DNA of 64,000 nt from Arthrobacter pascens. Lineage in GTDB: Bacteria > Actinomycetota > Actinomycetes > Actinomycetales > Micrococcaceae. The notes beneath the pieces were generated by a model that searched no databases, was not told the DNA's origin, and saw only the letters and a program-made list of their open reading frames with translations. Positions 15,615 through 24,066 of this stretch are shown here, one piece after another; within the stretch, counting starts at the first letter, position 1, and every line of letters starts with the position of its first letter. The position numbers were made by a program, and so were the translations under genes. The stretch is taken from contig NZ_JAFHKT010000143.1 in NCBI RefSeq assembly GCF_017052465.1, positions 62,001 through 126,000 of the forward strand. The letters are read 5' to 3'.

Positions 15615-17384
15615 ATGACAATGCCCAGCGGAACCGCGGCGTCAGGCCGCCGGCGGCTCATCGTCGTCGGCAGCGGCATCGCCGGCCTGTACGCCGCCCT
15701 GCTCGCCGCCGACGCGGGGGCCGACGTCGTGCTGCTGACCAAGGCCGCGCTCGCGGACAGCAACACGTATTACGCCCAGGGCGGCATTTCGGCCGTCCTG
15801 GACGAACCGGCGCCGGGCGACACCGTGGCGGCTCACATTGCGGACACGCTGAAGGCCGGCGCCGGGCACTGCAACCCGGACGCCGTCCGGGTGCTCTGCA
15901 CCGAGGCGCGCCGGGACATCGCCGGGCTGGAACGCTTCGGCGTGCGCTTTGACATGGACGACGACGGCGATCCCGCCTTGGGTCTTGAAGCCGCCCACTC
16001 TGCGCCGCGGATCCTGCACGCCGGAGGCGACGCCACCGGGGCGGGCATAGCCAACGCACTGATTTGCGCCGTGCTCGCCGCCCAGGCCTCGGGAAAAATC
16101 CAGCTGCTGGGCCATGCCCGCACCACGGCACTCCTTCAGACCGGCCGGCGCGTGACGGGCGTGGAGTACCTGCACGACGGCCAGCTGGAAAGCATGCAGG
16201 CGGACGCGGTGCTGCTGGCCACCGGAGGCGCCGGGCAGCTCTTTGCCCAGACCACCAACCCCTCCGTTGCCACTGCTGACGGCCTGGCCCTCGCTTGGAG
16301 GGCCGGGGCCGCCGTGGCGGACCTCGAGTTCTTCCAGTTCCATCCCACCTGCATGGTCCGCACATCTGAGGCGGCGGAGTCCGAGGGCAACCGGGACCCG
16401 CTGCTGATCTCCGAAGCGGTCCGGGGTGAGGGCGCCATCCTCGTTGACACCCAGGGCCGCCGGTTCCTGCACGGCTACCACGCGGACGCCGAGCTCGCCC
16501 CGCGGGATGTCGTTTCGCGCAGCATTGCCCTGCATCTTGCCGCGCTTGGCGACCCCAACGGCCACGTCTACCTCGACGCCCGTGTCATCGAGGACGCCAG
16601 GGGAGCAGGCTTCCTGGCCAAGCGGTTCCCCACGATCACCCGCCGCACCCTTCAGGCCGGCATCGATTGGACCCGGGAGCTCGTTCCCGTCGCACCCGCA
16701 GCCCACTACTGGATGGGCGGCGTCTCCACCGACCTGCACGGCCGCACCACCGTTCCCGGGCTCTTCGCAGCCGGCGAAGTTGCCTGCACCGGCGTCCAGG
16801 GTGCCAACCGGCTGGCCAGCAACTCGCTCCTCGAAGGGCTGGTCTTCGGACGGCGGGCCGTTGAAGCGTTCCTTCACCTCAGCCCAGAGCCGCAGGACAG
16901 CGCTGCTCCGCGTGCTGTCTCGGCCGCGAGCGGCCTCCCCTTGACGCACGCTTCCGCAGCACTGTCCCGCGACGTCGTCTCGGACGACGACGCTTTCACG
17001 CACGCTTCCGGGACCCCCTCAGTCGACGCTCGTGTCAGTTCCCTTGCCAATCCCGGGCCGTTCTCCCGCTCTGCCCTGCGGCGGCTGATGACGGCACAGG
17101 CCGGTGTGCTCCGCACTGGTGCGCAACTGCGCGAGGCGGGGGCTGCGCTTTCGGCGTGGGCCGCCGTCGTCCGTCCTGAAAGCGTGACGGACGTGGAGGA
17201 CCCGCGGGAGCATGAGGATGCCAACCTGCTGGTGGCCGCCCAGCTCCTGGTCCGTGCCGCCCGCGAGCGCCGCGCCTCGCTTGGGGCGCACTACCGCGAC
17301 GACGGCTCGCCGGAACCGGTCATGGCGGACACCTCATACGAACCATTCAGAATGACCCGGAAAGCGAGCCTCGTCCATGACTAG
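15615..17384 (+). CDS. nadB: L-aspartate oxidase
   Basis: 589 residues, oxidising L-aspartate to iminoaspartate for NadA. The N-terminal FAD-binding motif is VVGSGIAGLYAALLAADAGADVVLLTK, followed by NTYYAQGGISAVL; the substrate-site block ANRLASNSLLEGLVFGRRA is near residue 405. Between the flavoprotein part and the C-terminal helical domain lies a ~50-residue Ala/Ser-rich insert (residues ~420-475) that makes it longer than the usual ~540. The insert contains a duplicated THAS segment. The 3' end overlaps nadC by 8 bases. Confidence 0.94.
   Translation: MTMPSGTAASGRRRLIVVGSGIAGLYAALLAADAGADVVLLTKAALADSNTYYAQGGISAVLDEPAPGDTVAAHIADTLKAGAGHCNPDAVRVLCTEARRDIAGLERFGVRFDMDDDGDPALGLEAAHSAPRILHAGGDATGAGIANALICAVLAAQASGKIQLLGHARTTALLQTGRRVTGVEYLHDGQLESMQADAVLLATGGAGQLFAQTTNPSVATADGLALAWRAGAAVADLEFFQFHPTCMVRTSEAAESEGNRDPLLISEAVRGEGAILVDTQGRRFLHGYHADAELAPRDVVSRSIALHLAALGDPNGHVYLDARVIEDARGAGFLAKRFPTITRRTLQAGIDWTRELVPVAPAAHYWMGGVSTDLHGRTTVPGLFAAGEVACTGVQGANRLASNSLLEGLVFGRRAVEAFLHLSPEPQDSAAPRAVSAASGLPLTHASAALSRDVVSDDDAFTHASGTPSVDARVSSLANPGPFSRSALRRLMTAQAGVLRTGAQLREAGAALSAWAAVVRPESVTDVEDPREHEDANLLVAAQLLVRAARERRASLGAHYRDDGSPEPVMADTSYEPFRMTRKASLVHD
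16944..17010 (+). repeat. In-frame 54-nt duplication remnant in the nadB linker
   Basis: ACGCACGCTTCCG occurs at 16944-16956 and 16998-17010, exactly 54 nt (18 codons) apart. It encodes THAS twice in a linker that normal NadB proteins lack. Confidence 0.5.
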
Positions 17385-18249
17385 CCTGACCCTCCCTGCA
17401 GCACCCGTCCGGGACATCCTGGAACGGGCGTTCGCCGAGGATGCCCCCAGCGGCGACATCACCTCACAGTTGCTGATCCCGGCAGAGGCACGCGCCACGG
17501 CGGTGCTGAACGCCCGAGTTCCCGGGGTCTTCAGCGGCGGCACGGTCTTCCGGGACGCCATGCTGCTCGTCGACGCCGACACCGAAGTGGAACTGCTGGT
17601 GGCGGACGGTGAAGCGTTCGACGCCGGGACCCCCCTGGCGCGGGTCAGCGGACGGGCCCGCAGCGTGCTGCTCGCCGAACGCGTCGGACTGAACCTGGCG
17701 CAGCGCATGAGCGCCATCGCCACCCGCACCGCCGAGTTCGTCCGGCTCGTGGACGGGACCAACGCCCGCATCACGGACACGCGCAAGACCACGCCCGGCC
17801 TGCGCGTCCTGGAGCGGTACGCGGTGCGCTGCGGGGGCGGCGCAAACCACCGCTACAGCCTGTCCGACGCCGTGCTCGCCAAGGACAACCACCTCGCCGT
17901 GATGACCGGGGGCGACCCGGCAAAACTCACCACGCTTCTGGCTGCGGCCAAGGCGCAGCTCGGGCACACCACGCATTTCGAGGTGGAGGTGGACAGCGCA
18001 GACCAGATCGAGCCGGTGCTGGCCGCGGGCGTGGACACCATCATGCTGGACAACTTTTCCCTGGAGGAGCTGCAGGCCGGAGTGCGGCAGGTGGGCGGCC
18101 GGGCGGTGGTCGAAGCCAGCGGCAACGTCAACCTGGGGACCGTCGCCAGCATCGCGGCGGCGGGCGTGGACGTCATCTCCATCGGCGCCCTGACCCACAC
18201 GGTCACGTCCCTGGACCTCGGCCTGGACGTCGAGCTGACGGTCAGCTGA
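17377..18249 (+). CDS. nadC: Nicotinate-nucleotide pyrophosphorylase (quinolinate phosphoribosyltransferase)
   Basis: 290 residues, typical length. It converts quinolinate and PRPP to nicotinate mononucleotide. Blocks seen: RAFAEDAPSGDITSQL-like N-terminus, LNLAQRMSAIATRTAEFV, ITDTRKTTPGLRVLERYAVRCGGGANHR (PRPP/quinolinate contacts), FEVEVDSADQ, IMLDNFSLEE and VEASGNVNLG. The start overlaps the nadB stop (catgactag), so it is coupled. This completes de novo NAD synthesis to NaMN in one operon. Confidence 0.95.
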   Translation: MTSLTLPAAPVRDILERAFAEDAPSGDITSQLLIPAEARATAVLNARVPGVFSGGTVFRDAMLLVDADTEVELLVADGEAFDAGTPLARVSGRARSVLLAERVGLNLAQRMSAIATRTAEFVRLVDGTNARITDTRKTTPGLRVLERYAVRCGGGANHRYSLSDAVLAKDNHLAVMTGGDPAKLTTLLAAAKAQLGHTTHFEVEVDSADQIEPVLAAGVDTIMLDNFSLEELQAGVRQVGGRAVVEASGNVNLGTVASIAAAGVDVISIGALTHTVTSLDLGLDVELTVS

Positions 18250-18256
18250 GCAGGCC

Positions 18257-19420
18257 ATGATCTTCCTCGACGCAGCCGCCACCACCCCCGTCCGGCGCGA
18301 AGTGCTGGAGGCCATGTGGCCCTTGCTCACCGGCGAGTTCGGCAACCCGTCCAGCCACCACTCGCTGGGCGGAGCAGCCGCCACGGCGCTCGCCGATGCC
18401 CGCAGGACGGTGGCGAACGTGCTGGGCTGCCGCCCGGGCGAAGTGACGTTCACGTCGGGCGGAACCGAAGCCGACAACCTCGCCGTGAAGGGCATGGCGC
18501 TGGCACGGCAGGCCGCGGACCCGGCGCTGAACCGGGTGGTGATCAGCGCCGTCGAGCATCCTGCCGTGGAGGAATCGGCCTGCTACCTCGAGCGGTTTCA
18601 CGGCTTCAGCGTCGACGTGGTGCCGGTGGACAGCACCGGGCGGGTGACCACCGAAGCACTGTCCGCCGTGCTGGGGCCGGAAACGGCGCTGGTCAGCATC
18701 ATGTACGCCAACAACGAGGTGGGGACGGTCCAGCCCATAGCAGAGCTGGCGGCGCTGGCCCGGGAACGCGGGGTGCCGTTCCACACCGATGCCGTGCAGG
18801 CGGCCGGCTGGCTGCCCGTGGACGTGAAGACCCTGGGCGTCGATGCGCTGAGCATTTCGGGGCACAAAATCGGGGCGCCGAAGGGCTGCGGTGTGCTGTT
18901 CGTGCGGGGCCGCACCCGGGTGGAGCCGCTGGTGCACGGCGGCGGACAGGAACGCGGTCGCCGGTCCGGCACGGAGAACGTGGCGGGAGCCGTGGGCCTG
19001 GCCACCGCGCTGGCCCTGGCGCACGCTGATCAGGCACGGCTGGCTGAACGGGTGACCCGCCTGCGGGACGGGTTCATCGCCGCCGTGCTGGACGGTGTCA
19101 GCGGGGCGGTGCTGACAGGACATCCGGTGGACCGGCTGCCGTCCGTCGCGTCCTTCTGCTTTCCGGGCACCAGCGGCGAGTCGGTGCTGCTCGAGCTCGA
19201 ACGCCAGGGCGTGGTCTGCTCCAGCGGCTCGGCGTGCGCCGCGGGATCCGACGCGCCGTCCCCGGTGCTGCTCGCGCTGGGCATAGAGGCCGAAGTTGCC
19301 CAGACTGCCGTCAGGTTCAGCTTTGATTCCTCGGTGACCGACGCGGACCTTGACGCGGCGGCCGTGGCGGTGCGGGCCGCCGTCGGAAGCGTCCGGACCC
19401 TCGGCGTCCCAGGCCGGTAG
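18257..19420 (+). CDS. Cysteine desulfurase of the NAD operon (NadS/IscS-type)
   Basis: 387 residues of a class V aminotransferase-fold enzyme. The PLP lysine is in ALSISGHKIGAPKG; the catalytic cysteine is in the loop VVCSSGSACAAGSDAPS; HTDAVQA and NNEVGTVQPI are family blocks. It removes sulfur from cysteine for Fe-S assembly. Its place 7 bp after nadC suggests that it supplies the NadA [4Fe-4S] cluster, as NadS does elsewhere, though a tRNA-thiolation role cannot be excluded. It ends the operon. Confidence 0.9.
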   Translation: MIFLDAAATTPVRREVLEAMWPLLTGEFGNPSSHHSLGGAAATALADARRTVANVLGCRPGEVTFTSGGTEADNLAVKGMALARQAADPALNRVVISAVEHPAVEESACYLERFHGFSVDVVPVDSTGRVTTEALSAVLGPETALVSIMYANNEVGTVQPIAELAALARERGVPFHTDAVQAAGWLPVDVKTLGVDALSISGHKIGAPKGCGVLFVRGRTRVEPLVHGGGQERGRRSGTENVAGAVGLATALALAHADQARLAERVTRLRDGFIAAVLDGVSGAVLTGHPVDRLPSVASFCFPGTSGESVLLELERQGVVCSSGSACAAGSDAPSPVLLALGIEAEVAQTAVRFSFDSSVTDADLDAAAVAVRAAVGSVRTLGVPGR

Positions 19421-19442
19421 CAGCCCACGCGCCACAGGCGGG

Positions 19443-20300
19443 CTAATCCAGCGGTGCGGCCACCCTGACCGGGTTGGTGAGTTCGCCGATGCCGCCGACC
19501 CGGCAGGTGACCGTGTCTCCCGCGGCGAGGCGTGCGGAGGTGGCCGGGAAGCCGGTGAGGACCAGGTCGCCGGGGTGCAGTGTCATGAAGGAGCTGAGGT
19601 AGACCAGGATCTCGTCCACCTTCCAGCCAAGGTCGGCGGTGCTCGCGGGCGACAACTCGGTGCCGTTGTGGACGACGCTGACGGGCAGGTCGGCGGGATC
19701 GAGCCCCGTGACGATCCAGGGGCCGGCCGGCGTGAAGGTGTCCTGGCTCTTGGCGCTGAGCCAGAGATCGTCGGACTTCTGCAGGTCCCGGGCAGTGACA
19801 TCGTTGCCGATGGTGAAGCCCAGGACGGCGCTGCGTGCGGTGTCGAGGGTGAGGGCTTTGGCTTTGCGGCCGACGACGACCGCCAGTTCCGCTTCGGGTT
19901 CCACCAGGCCGACTCCGGCGGCCAGCTCAATGGCCTCCCCGGGGCCGACGACGCTCGTTGCCGCTTTGTGGAACGCCTGGGGCGGGAGGTCACGGCCGGC
20001 CCGGCCGGTGTTGTGGGCCATGCCCAGTACATTGCCGGGCACACTGGGGGCGAGGAAGCTGAAGGCGTCCTGCGGCACCGTGGCGCCGCGTTCCCATCCG
20101 GCCCGCGGCGCACTGTTGGCGTTGGCGGACGAGCCGGGGAACGGGCTGTCGATGACCGTCCACTGCCGTCCGGCGTCGCTGGCGAAGTCAGTGGCGGCGT
20201 TGGTGACGTAGAACTGTTCGCCGCCCGGAGGCGTCCGTCCGTCCGTCGCGGGGGACAGTGGGCGGACACGGGCTATCCGACGCGGGGGATCTGGAGTCAT
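19443..20300 (-). CDS. Fumarylacetoacetate hydrolase-family protein
   Basis: 285 residues. The C-terminal FAH domain shows EPEAELAVVVGRKAKAL with metal-ligand acidic residues, VLGFTIGNDVTARDLQKSD, and GDLVLTGFPATSARLAAGDTV. Family members hydrolyse or decarboxylate 2-oxo acids in aromatic degradation. The specific substrate is unknown. It is convergent with the NAD operon (22 bp gap) and followed upstream by a DUF1684 gene on the same strand. Confidence 0.82.
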   Translation of the reverse strand: MTPDPPRRIARVRPLSPATDGRTPPGGEQFYVTNAATDFASDAGRQWTVIDSPFPGSSANANSAPRAGWERGATVPQDAFSFLAPSVPGNVLGMAHNTGRAGRDLPPQAFHKAATSVVGPGEAIELAAGVGLVEPEAELAVVVGRKAKALTLDTARSAVLGFTIGNDVTARDLQKSDDLWLSAKSQDTFTPAGPWIVTGLDPADLPVSVVHNGTELSPASTADLGWKVDEILVYLSSFMTLHPGDLVLTGFPATSARLAAGDTVTCRVGGIGELTNPVRVAAPLD

Positions 20301-20364
20301 TCAGCCATCCTAGGCACTGACGAGTGCGCGCAGGGAACTCCATGCCCCGGACATCGCGGCCGCG

Positions 20365-21027
20365 TCAGTACAGTTCGCCCACCGGGATGTCGACGGCGAG
20401 GCGGTTCTCGGGACCGGCCAGCGGGCAGGCCCAGGCCTCGTTGTACGCGCACGACGGGTTGTAGGCAAAGTTGAAATCCAAGATAAACGGCGCGTCCGGG
20501 CCGGAGCCGCGGACGCCGTGAAAGGCGCCCTTGATCGTGTCCAGCAGGTACCTGCCGGCGCCGTAGCTGCCGCCGGGCTGGCCGGCGGTGGCGTCGCGGA
20601 ACGGAACGAAGATTCCTCCGCCGTAGCCAATGAGCCGCCAGACAGCCAGCTGGCCCATCTCCGGCAGGTCGAACGTTCCCAGCCGGACGAACCTGACGAT
20701 GCCGTCCGTGCCGGTTTCCACGCTGATCTCGCGGCCGGCGCCTTCCTTGGTCAGCGGCACCTCGAAGCGGTAGATGGGATCGTAGTCCGCAGTCTTGAGG
20801 CCGCCGAAGGCCGCCTTTGCCTCCGCCGTGAGCGCCGAGGCAGGGTGCGTGCCGAACATGCGGTCCCGCTCCTGCCGCCAGTACGAATGTGCCTCTGCGG
20901 GGCTGTCGGCGGCGATTCTGCGGACGGTGTCGTACAGGGCAAACGTGCGCAGCCGCCAGTCAGCGATGTCGACGGCGGACATGCCCGCCCGGGTCTTCTC
21001 AGCTGCATCAAGCTCGTGTTCGGCCAT
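20365..21027 (-). CDS. DUF1684 family protein
   Basis: 220 residues from ATG 21027 (another ATG at 21033). Typical DUF1684 stretches: WRQERDRMFGTHPASAL at the N-terminal side, a central all-beta part, VPFRDATAGQPGGSYGAGRYL, and the C-terminal LDFNFAYNPSCAYNEAWACPLAGPEN. The family is widespread in actinobacteria without a firm function. It may form a transcript with the FAH gene 64 bp downstream. Confidence 0.82.
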   Translation of the reverse strand: MAEHELDAAEKTRAGMSAVDIADWRLRTFALYDTVRRIAADSPAEAHSYWRQERDRMFGTHPASALTAEAKAAFGGLKTADYDPIYRFEVPLTKEGAGREISVETGTDGIVRFVRLGTFDLPEMGQLAVWRLIGYGGGIFVPFRDATAGQPGGSYGAGRYLLDTIKGAFHGVRGSGPDAPFILDFNFAYNPSCAYNEAWACPLAGPENRLAVDIPVGELY

Positions 21028-21133
21028 GTCCACAGCCTAGCCCCCTTTCCGATCCCGGCACGCGCGGTCCGCCCCGCGAAACACGGAGGCGGAAGACCCC
21101 GGGCCCGGGTGTGCCCCGCACTAGGCTGGAGGC

Positions 21134-21928
21134 ATGACAGGGATGACAGTTTCCCGCAGGACCGGTGCGGCCGCCGTCGCGCTGCTCGCTGCGACCCTCC
21201 TGGCCGGCTGTGGCAACGAGGGCAAGGGTTCCCCGGCCTGGACGGTGGAACCGAGCGGCGGCAGCGCATCCCCCGGCGCAACGACGGCGGGAACAGCCAC
21301 CCCGTCCGCCACCGCCTCAAGCGCCCCGTCCGCCCAACCCGGCACGACGGCGTCGGCCTGGAAGGTCTTCACCGACCCCGCCAAGAAAGTCAGCTTCGAT
21401 CTGCCGCAGGAGTGGATAGCCCAGTCTGTGGAGCCGGACAAGGGCACGCTGCCCGGCGCAGTGAAAGTCGAGGTCAAGGACGCCGAAGGCACCTACCTTG
21501 CCACGCTCCAGACCGGGCTGCCGGAAGCCGCCCCCGCCGCGTGCGCCGCGGCCTCCAAGAAGTCCTACGTGGTGGTCAGCAGTGTGCCGGTGGAACTGCC
21601 ACACAGCGGAGGCGAGGGCACGATTTCCCCGCATGTGGTGTTCCGGGTGATCCAGGGGTACCGGTTCTTCGGCTCCTACGGGATTACGAATGTGGTGGGC
21701 GGAGCCGACTCCAAGGCCTGCCAGCTGCAGAACGTGGTCCGCGGGCTGGAAGGCCAGGGCAACTACTCCTTCAGCGACGTGCGGTCCCTGAAGTCCTTCG
21801 CGCCGGATGAGAAGGTGGCGCCGGCAAAGGCCTTCGACACCCTGGACCAGGCTGCCGACTACGTCAACAAAGGCTCTGAGTTTGCGAACGTCCAGCGGAT
21901 GCTAATGTCTCTGGAGATCAAGAACTAG
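21134..21928 (+). CDS. Predicted secreted lipoprotein, unknown function
   Basis: 264 residues. A short hydrophobic signal ends in the lipobox LLAGC near residue 26, followed by a ~50-residue Ser/Thr/Pro/Ala linker. A globular part (VFTDPAKKVSFDLPQEW onward) contains one Cys and then two more near ~135 and ~195. The N-terminal W-x-x-F-x-D-x-x-K-x-x-F-x-x-P pattern resembles PsbP/LpqN-like lipoproteins, but I cannot place it. TAGGCT (21122-21127) lies 6-7 nt before ATG, so a leaderless transcript is likely. Confidence 0.75.
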   Translation: MTGMTVSRRTGAAAVALLAATLLAGCGNEGKGSPAWTVEPSGGSASPGATTAGTATPSATASSAPSAQPGTTASAWKVFTDPAKKVSFDLPQEWIAQSVEPDKGTLPGAVKVEVKDAEGTYLATLQTGLPEAAPAACAAASKKSYVVVSSVPVELPHSGGEGTISPHVVFRVIQGYRFFGSYGITNVVGGADSKACQLQNVVRGLEGQGNYSFSDVRSLKSFAPDEKVAPAKAFDTLDQAADYVNKGSEFANVQRMLMSLEIKN

Positions 21929-22001
21929 TCCCGCTGCCGCCGGCATACCCAACGGACCGCAGCTGCGGCTGGCTTCCGCTTTCCTCACACCCCGGAGAAT
22001 A

Positions 22002-22820
22002 ATGGAACGCACTGTGGCCGCACGCCTGGTCTTTCAGACCGTGGCCGATACCAAGGTGGCATTGGCCATTTCCGTGGCCAGGAATCCGGGCTATGCCTCC
22101 CTCGAGGAAACTCTTTCTGTGACGACAGGTGTGTCGGCCGGAGGCGAGCAGGTTCCGCTGACCGAACTCTCCGACCACCACGGCGGCAGGTTCCACTACA
22201 TGGAGTTCGCCGATCCCACCGAAGTCACTGTGGACTACTCGGCCACCGTCAAGGGGTTCGCCGAGCCGGAAGAAGCATCCCTCATGGAGCTCATCCGGTA
22301 CGTCCGGCCGAGCCGCTACGCCGAATCGGACCGGCTGCTTCCCACGTCCTACGCGGAATTCGGCGGTCTGCAGGGGCAGGAACTCCTCCGCGCCGTGCGC
22401 AACTGGGTCTACAACGAGCTCCGCTACGTCAGCGGGTCGTCCCGCGGAACGGACGGCGCGGTGGAAACGCTGCTGAACCGCCGCGGCGTCTGCAGGGACT
22501 ATGCGCACCTGGCGATCTCCCTGCTGCGGGCCAAGAACGTGCCGGCGCGCCTCGCCGCCGTGTACGCCCCGGGCCTGTCGCCGATGGACTTCCATGCCGT
22601 GGCCGAGGCCCACATCAACGGCGCGTGGCATGTCATCGATCCCACAGGGCTTGCCCCCAGGGAGGCGATGCTGAGGATCACAGCCGGCCGCGACTCCTCG
22701 GATACGGCCTTCCTGTCCACCGTGGGCGGGAGCCTGTCACTGCGGGAAATGAGGGTCACCGCGCTGGTCAACGGCGAGCTGCCTGCCGAAGACCCGGACA
22801 AACTCGCCGTCATCCGCTAG
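22002..22820 (+). CDS. Transglutaminase-like (cysteine protease fold) protein
   Basis: 272 residues. An N-terminal beta-rich domain precedes a transglutaminase core with Cys164 (RRGVCRDYAHL), His198 (MDFHAVAEAH) and Asp213 (HVIDPTG), the full catalytic triad in order. No signal peptide is seen, so a cytoplasmic peptidase- or amidase-like role is more likely than crosslinking. GGAG precedes ATG 22002. It lies alone between the lipoprotein and the LysE exporter. Confidence 0.82.
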   Translation: MERTVAARLVFQTVADTKVALAISVARNPGYASLEETLSVTTGVSAGGEQVPLTELSDHHGGRFHYMEFADPTEVTVDYSATVKGFAEPEEASLMELIRYVRPSRYAESDRLLPTSYAEFGGLQGQELLRAVRNWVYNELRYVSGSSRGTDGAVETLLNRRGVCRDYAHLAISLLRAKNVPARLAAVYAPGLSPMDFHAVAEAHINGAWHVIDPTGLAPREAMLRITAGRDSSDTAFLSTVGGSLSLREMRVTALVNGELPAEDPDKLAVIR

Positions 22821-22897
22821 CGGGAGTGTGGCAACGGCTCCAGCCAGGTCATGATGCAGTGACTGGTTGCGGGGCCCCGCCGGCGCTACGATCAGGC

Positions 22898-23533
22898 ATG
22901 GTCCCTGCGACAAATCTGCTGGCCTTTGCCTTGGTCTCCGCGCTGCTGATCGCCGTCCCGGGCCCCAGCGTCCTTTTCGTCATAGGACGGTCGCTGGCCC
23001 TGGGAAGGCGAGGCGGCCTGCTCAGCGTCCTGGGTAACGCCGCCGGTGAGCTGGTGCAGGTCGCGGCCGTGGCACTCGGCCTCGGAGTGGTACTGGCGCA
23101 GTCGCTGCCGCTTTTTACCGCCGTCAAGATTGCCGGAGCCGCGTACCTCATTTACCTTGGCATCCAGGCGGTCCGGCAGCGTCACGGGCCGTCGGCCGGG
23201 AGGGACCCGTCACGCTCCGCCTCCACCTGGCGAATCCTTCGCGAAGGATTCTTTGTGGGGGCCACCAACCCCAAATCGGTCGTGTTCTTTGTGGCCGTCC
23301 TTCCCCAGTTCGTGGACCATGCCGCGGGCGCCATTCCGCTCCAGCTTGCCGTGCTGGGTGCCACGTTCCTGCTGATCGCCCTCGTCTCGGACAGTGCATG
23401 GGCGCTGGCCGCGGGCACGGCCCGGCAGTGGTTTGCGCGCTCGCCGCGGCGGATCGCCGCGGTCAGCACCACCGGCGGAGTCATGATGATCGGGCTGGGC
23501 GGCACCCTGGCCGTGACAGGCAACAAAACCTAG
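22898..23533 (+). CDS. LysE/RhtB-family amino-acid exporter
   Basis: ATG 22898 gives 211 residues with six helices, the family length. The N-terminal block AFALVSALLIAVPGPSVLFVIGRSLALGRRGGL and GIQAVRQR after TM3 are diagnostic. It exports an amino acid or related metabolite. TACGAT lies ~5 nt before the start with no Shine-Dalgarno, suggesting a leaderless message. The longer frame upstream of ATG 22898 is not coding. Confidence 0.85.
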   Translation: MVPATNLLAFALVSALLIAVPGPSVLFVIGRSLALGRRGGLLSVLGNAAGELVQVAAVALGLGVVLAQSLPLFTAVKIAGAAYLIYLGIQAVRQRHGPSAGRDPSRSASTWRILREGFFVGATNPKSVVFFVAVLPQFVDHAAGAIPLQLAVLGATFLLIALVSDSAWALAAGTARQWFARSPRRIAAVSTTGGVMMIGLGGTLAVTGNKT

Positions 23534-23598
23534 CTCCGGACCACGGTGCCGCCGGCACCCCCAGACGTCCTGCCGATCCTGCAGGCTTGGCTGTACAC

Positions 23599-24066
23599 CT
23601 AGCGCGGCAGCGAGGTGCGCAGCTTTTCCGTCAGCCTGAGCAGCTCGCGCTGTTCGGCAGCCGTCAGCGCCGGAGCGACCAGTTCCGCGATGTCCCGGAC
23701 GTGTTCGCGGCCGATCTGTTTTTGCAGTTCCGCCCCGTCGTCCGTGAGTTTCACCAGGACGCCCCGGCCGTCGTCCGGGGCCGGCATCCGCGCCACCAGT
23801 CCCCGCTTTTCCAGCCGCTCGACCAGCCGGCTGAGGCTGGACTGGCTCAGCAGCACGTTGTCGTTGAGCTCGTTCAGGCGCAGCCAGCCGGAGGGGCACC
23901 GGGACAGCGTGAACAGGACGTCGTACTCATTCACCGCCAGGTTCTTGAATGCCGGCCCGGACTGCAGCCGGCGCATCACGGCCACCTGGGCGCGGAAGAG
24001 GGATTCCCAGGTCTCGGCGGCCAGCCGGACCGGTGACGCCGCCGGCGTCGTCCGGGCGGGCATCAC
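23599..24066 (-). CDS. MarR-family regulator
   Basis: 155 residues. Winged helix: LNELNDNVLLSQSSLSRLVERLEKRGLVARMPAPDDGRGVLVKLT. One Cys (FTLSRCPSG). Its start overlaps the stop of the LLM oxidoreductase gene by ATGA, so the two are one operon. It probably represses that operon from the ATGCA-TT-TGCAT palindrome upstream of the oxidoreductase. Confidence 0.85.
   Translation of the reverse strand: MMPARTTPAASPVRLAAETWESLFRAQVAVMRRLQSGPAFKNLAVNEYDVLFTLSRCPSGWLRLNELNDNVLLSQSSLSRLVERLEKRGLVARMPAPDDGRGVLVKLTDDGAELQKQIGREHVRDIAELVAPALTAAEQRELLRLTEKLRTSLPR

Noticed and set aside
23046..23526. Frames on both strands inside the LysE exporter gene
   Set aside because: The six-helix LysE protein accounts for the region.
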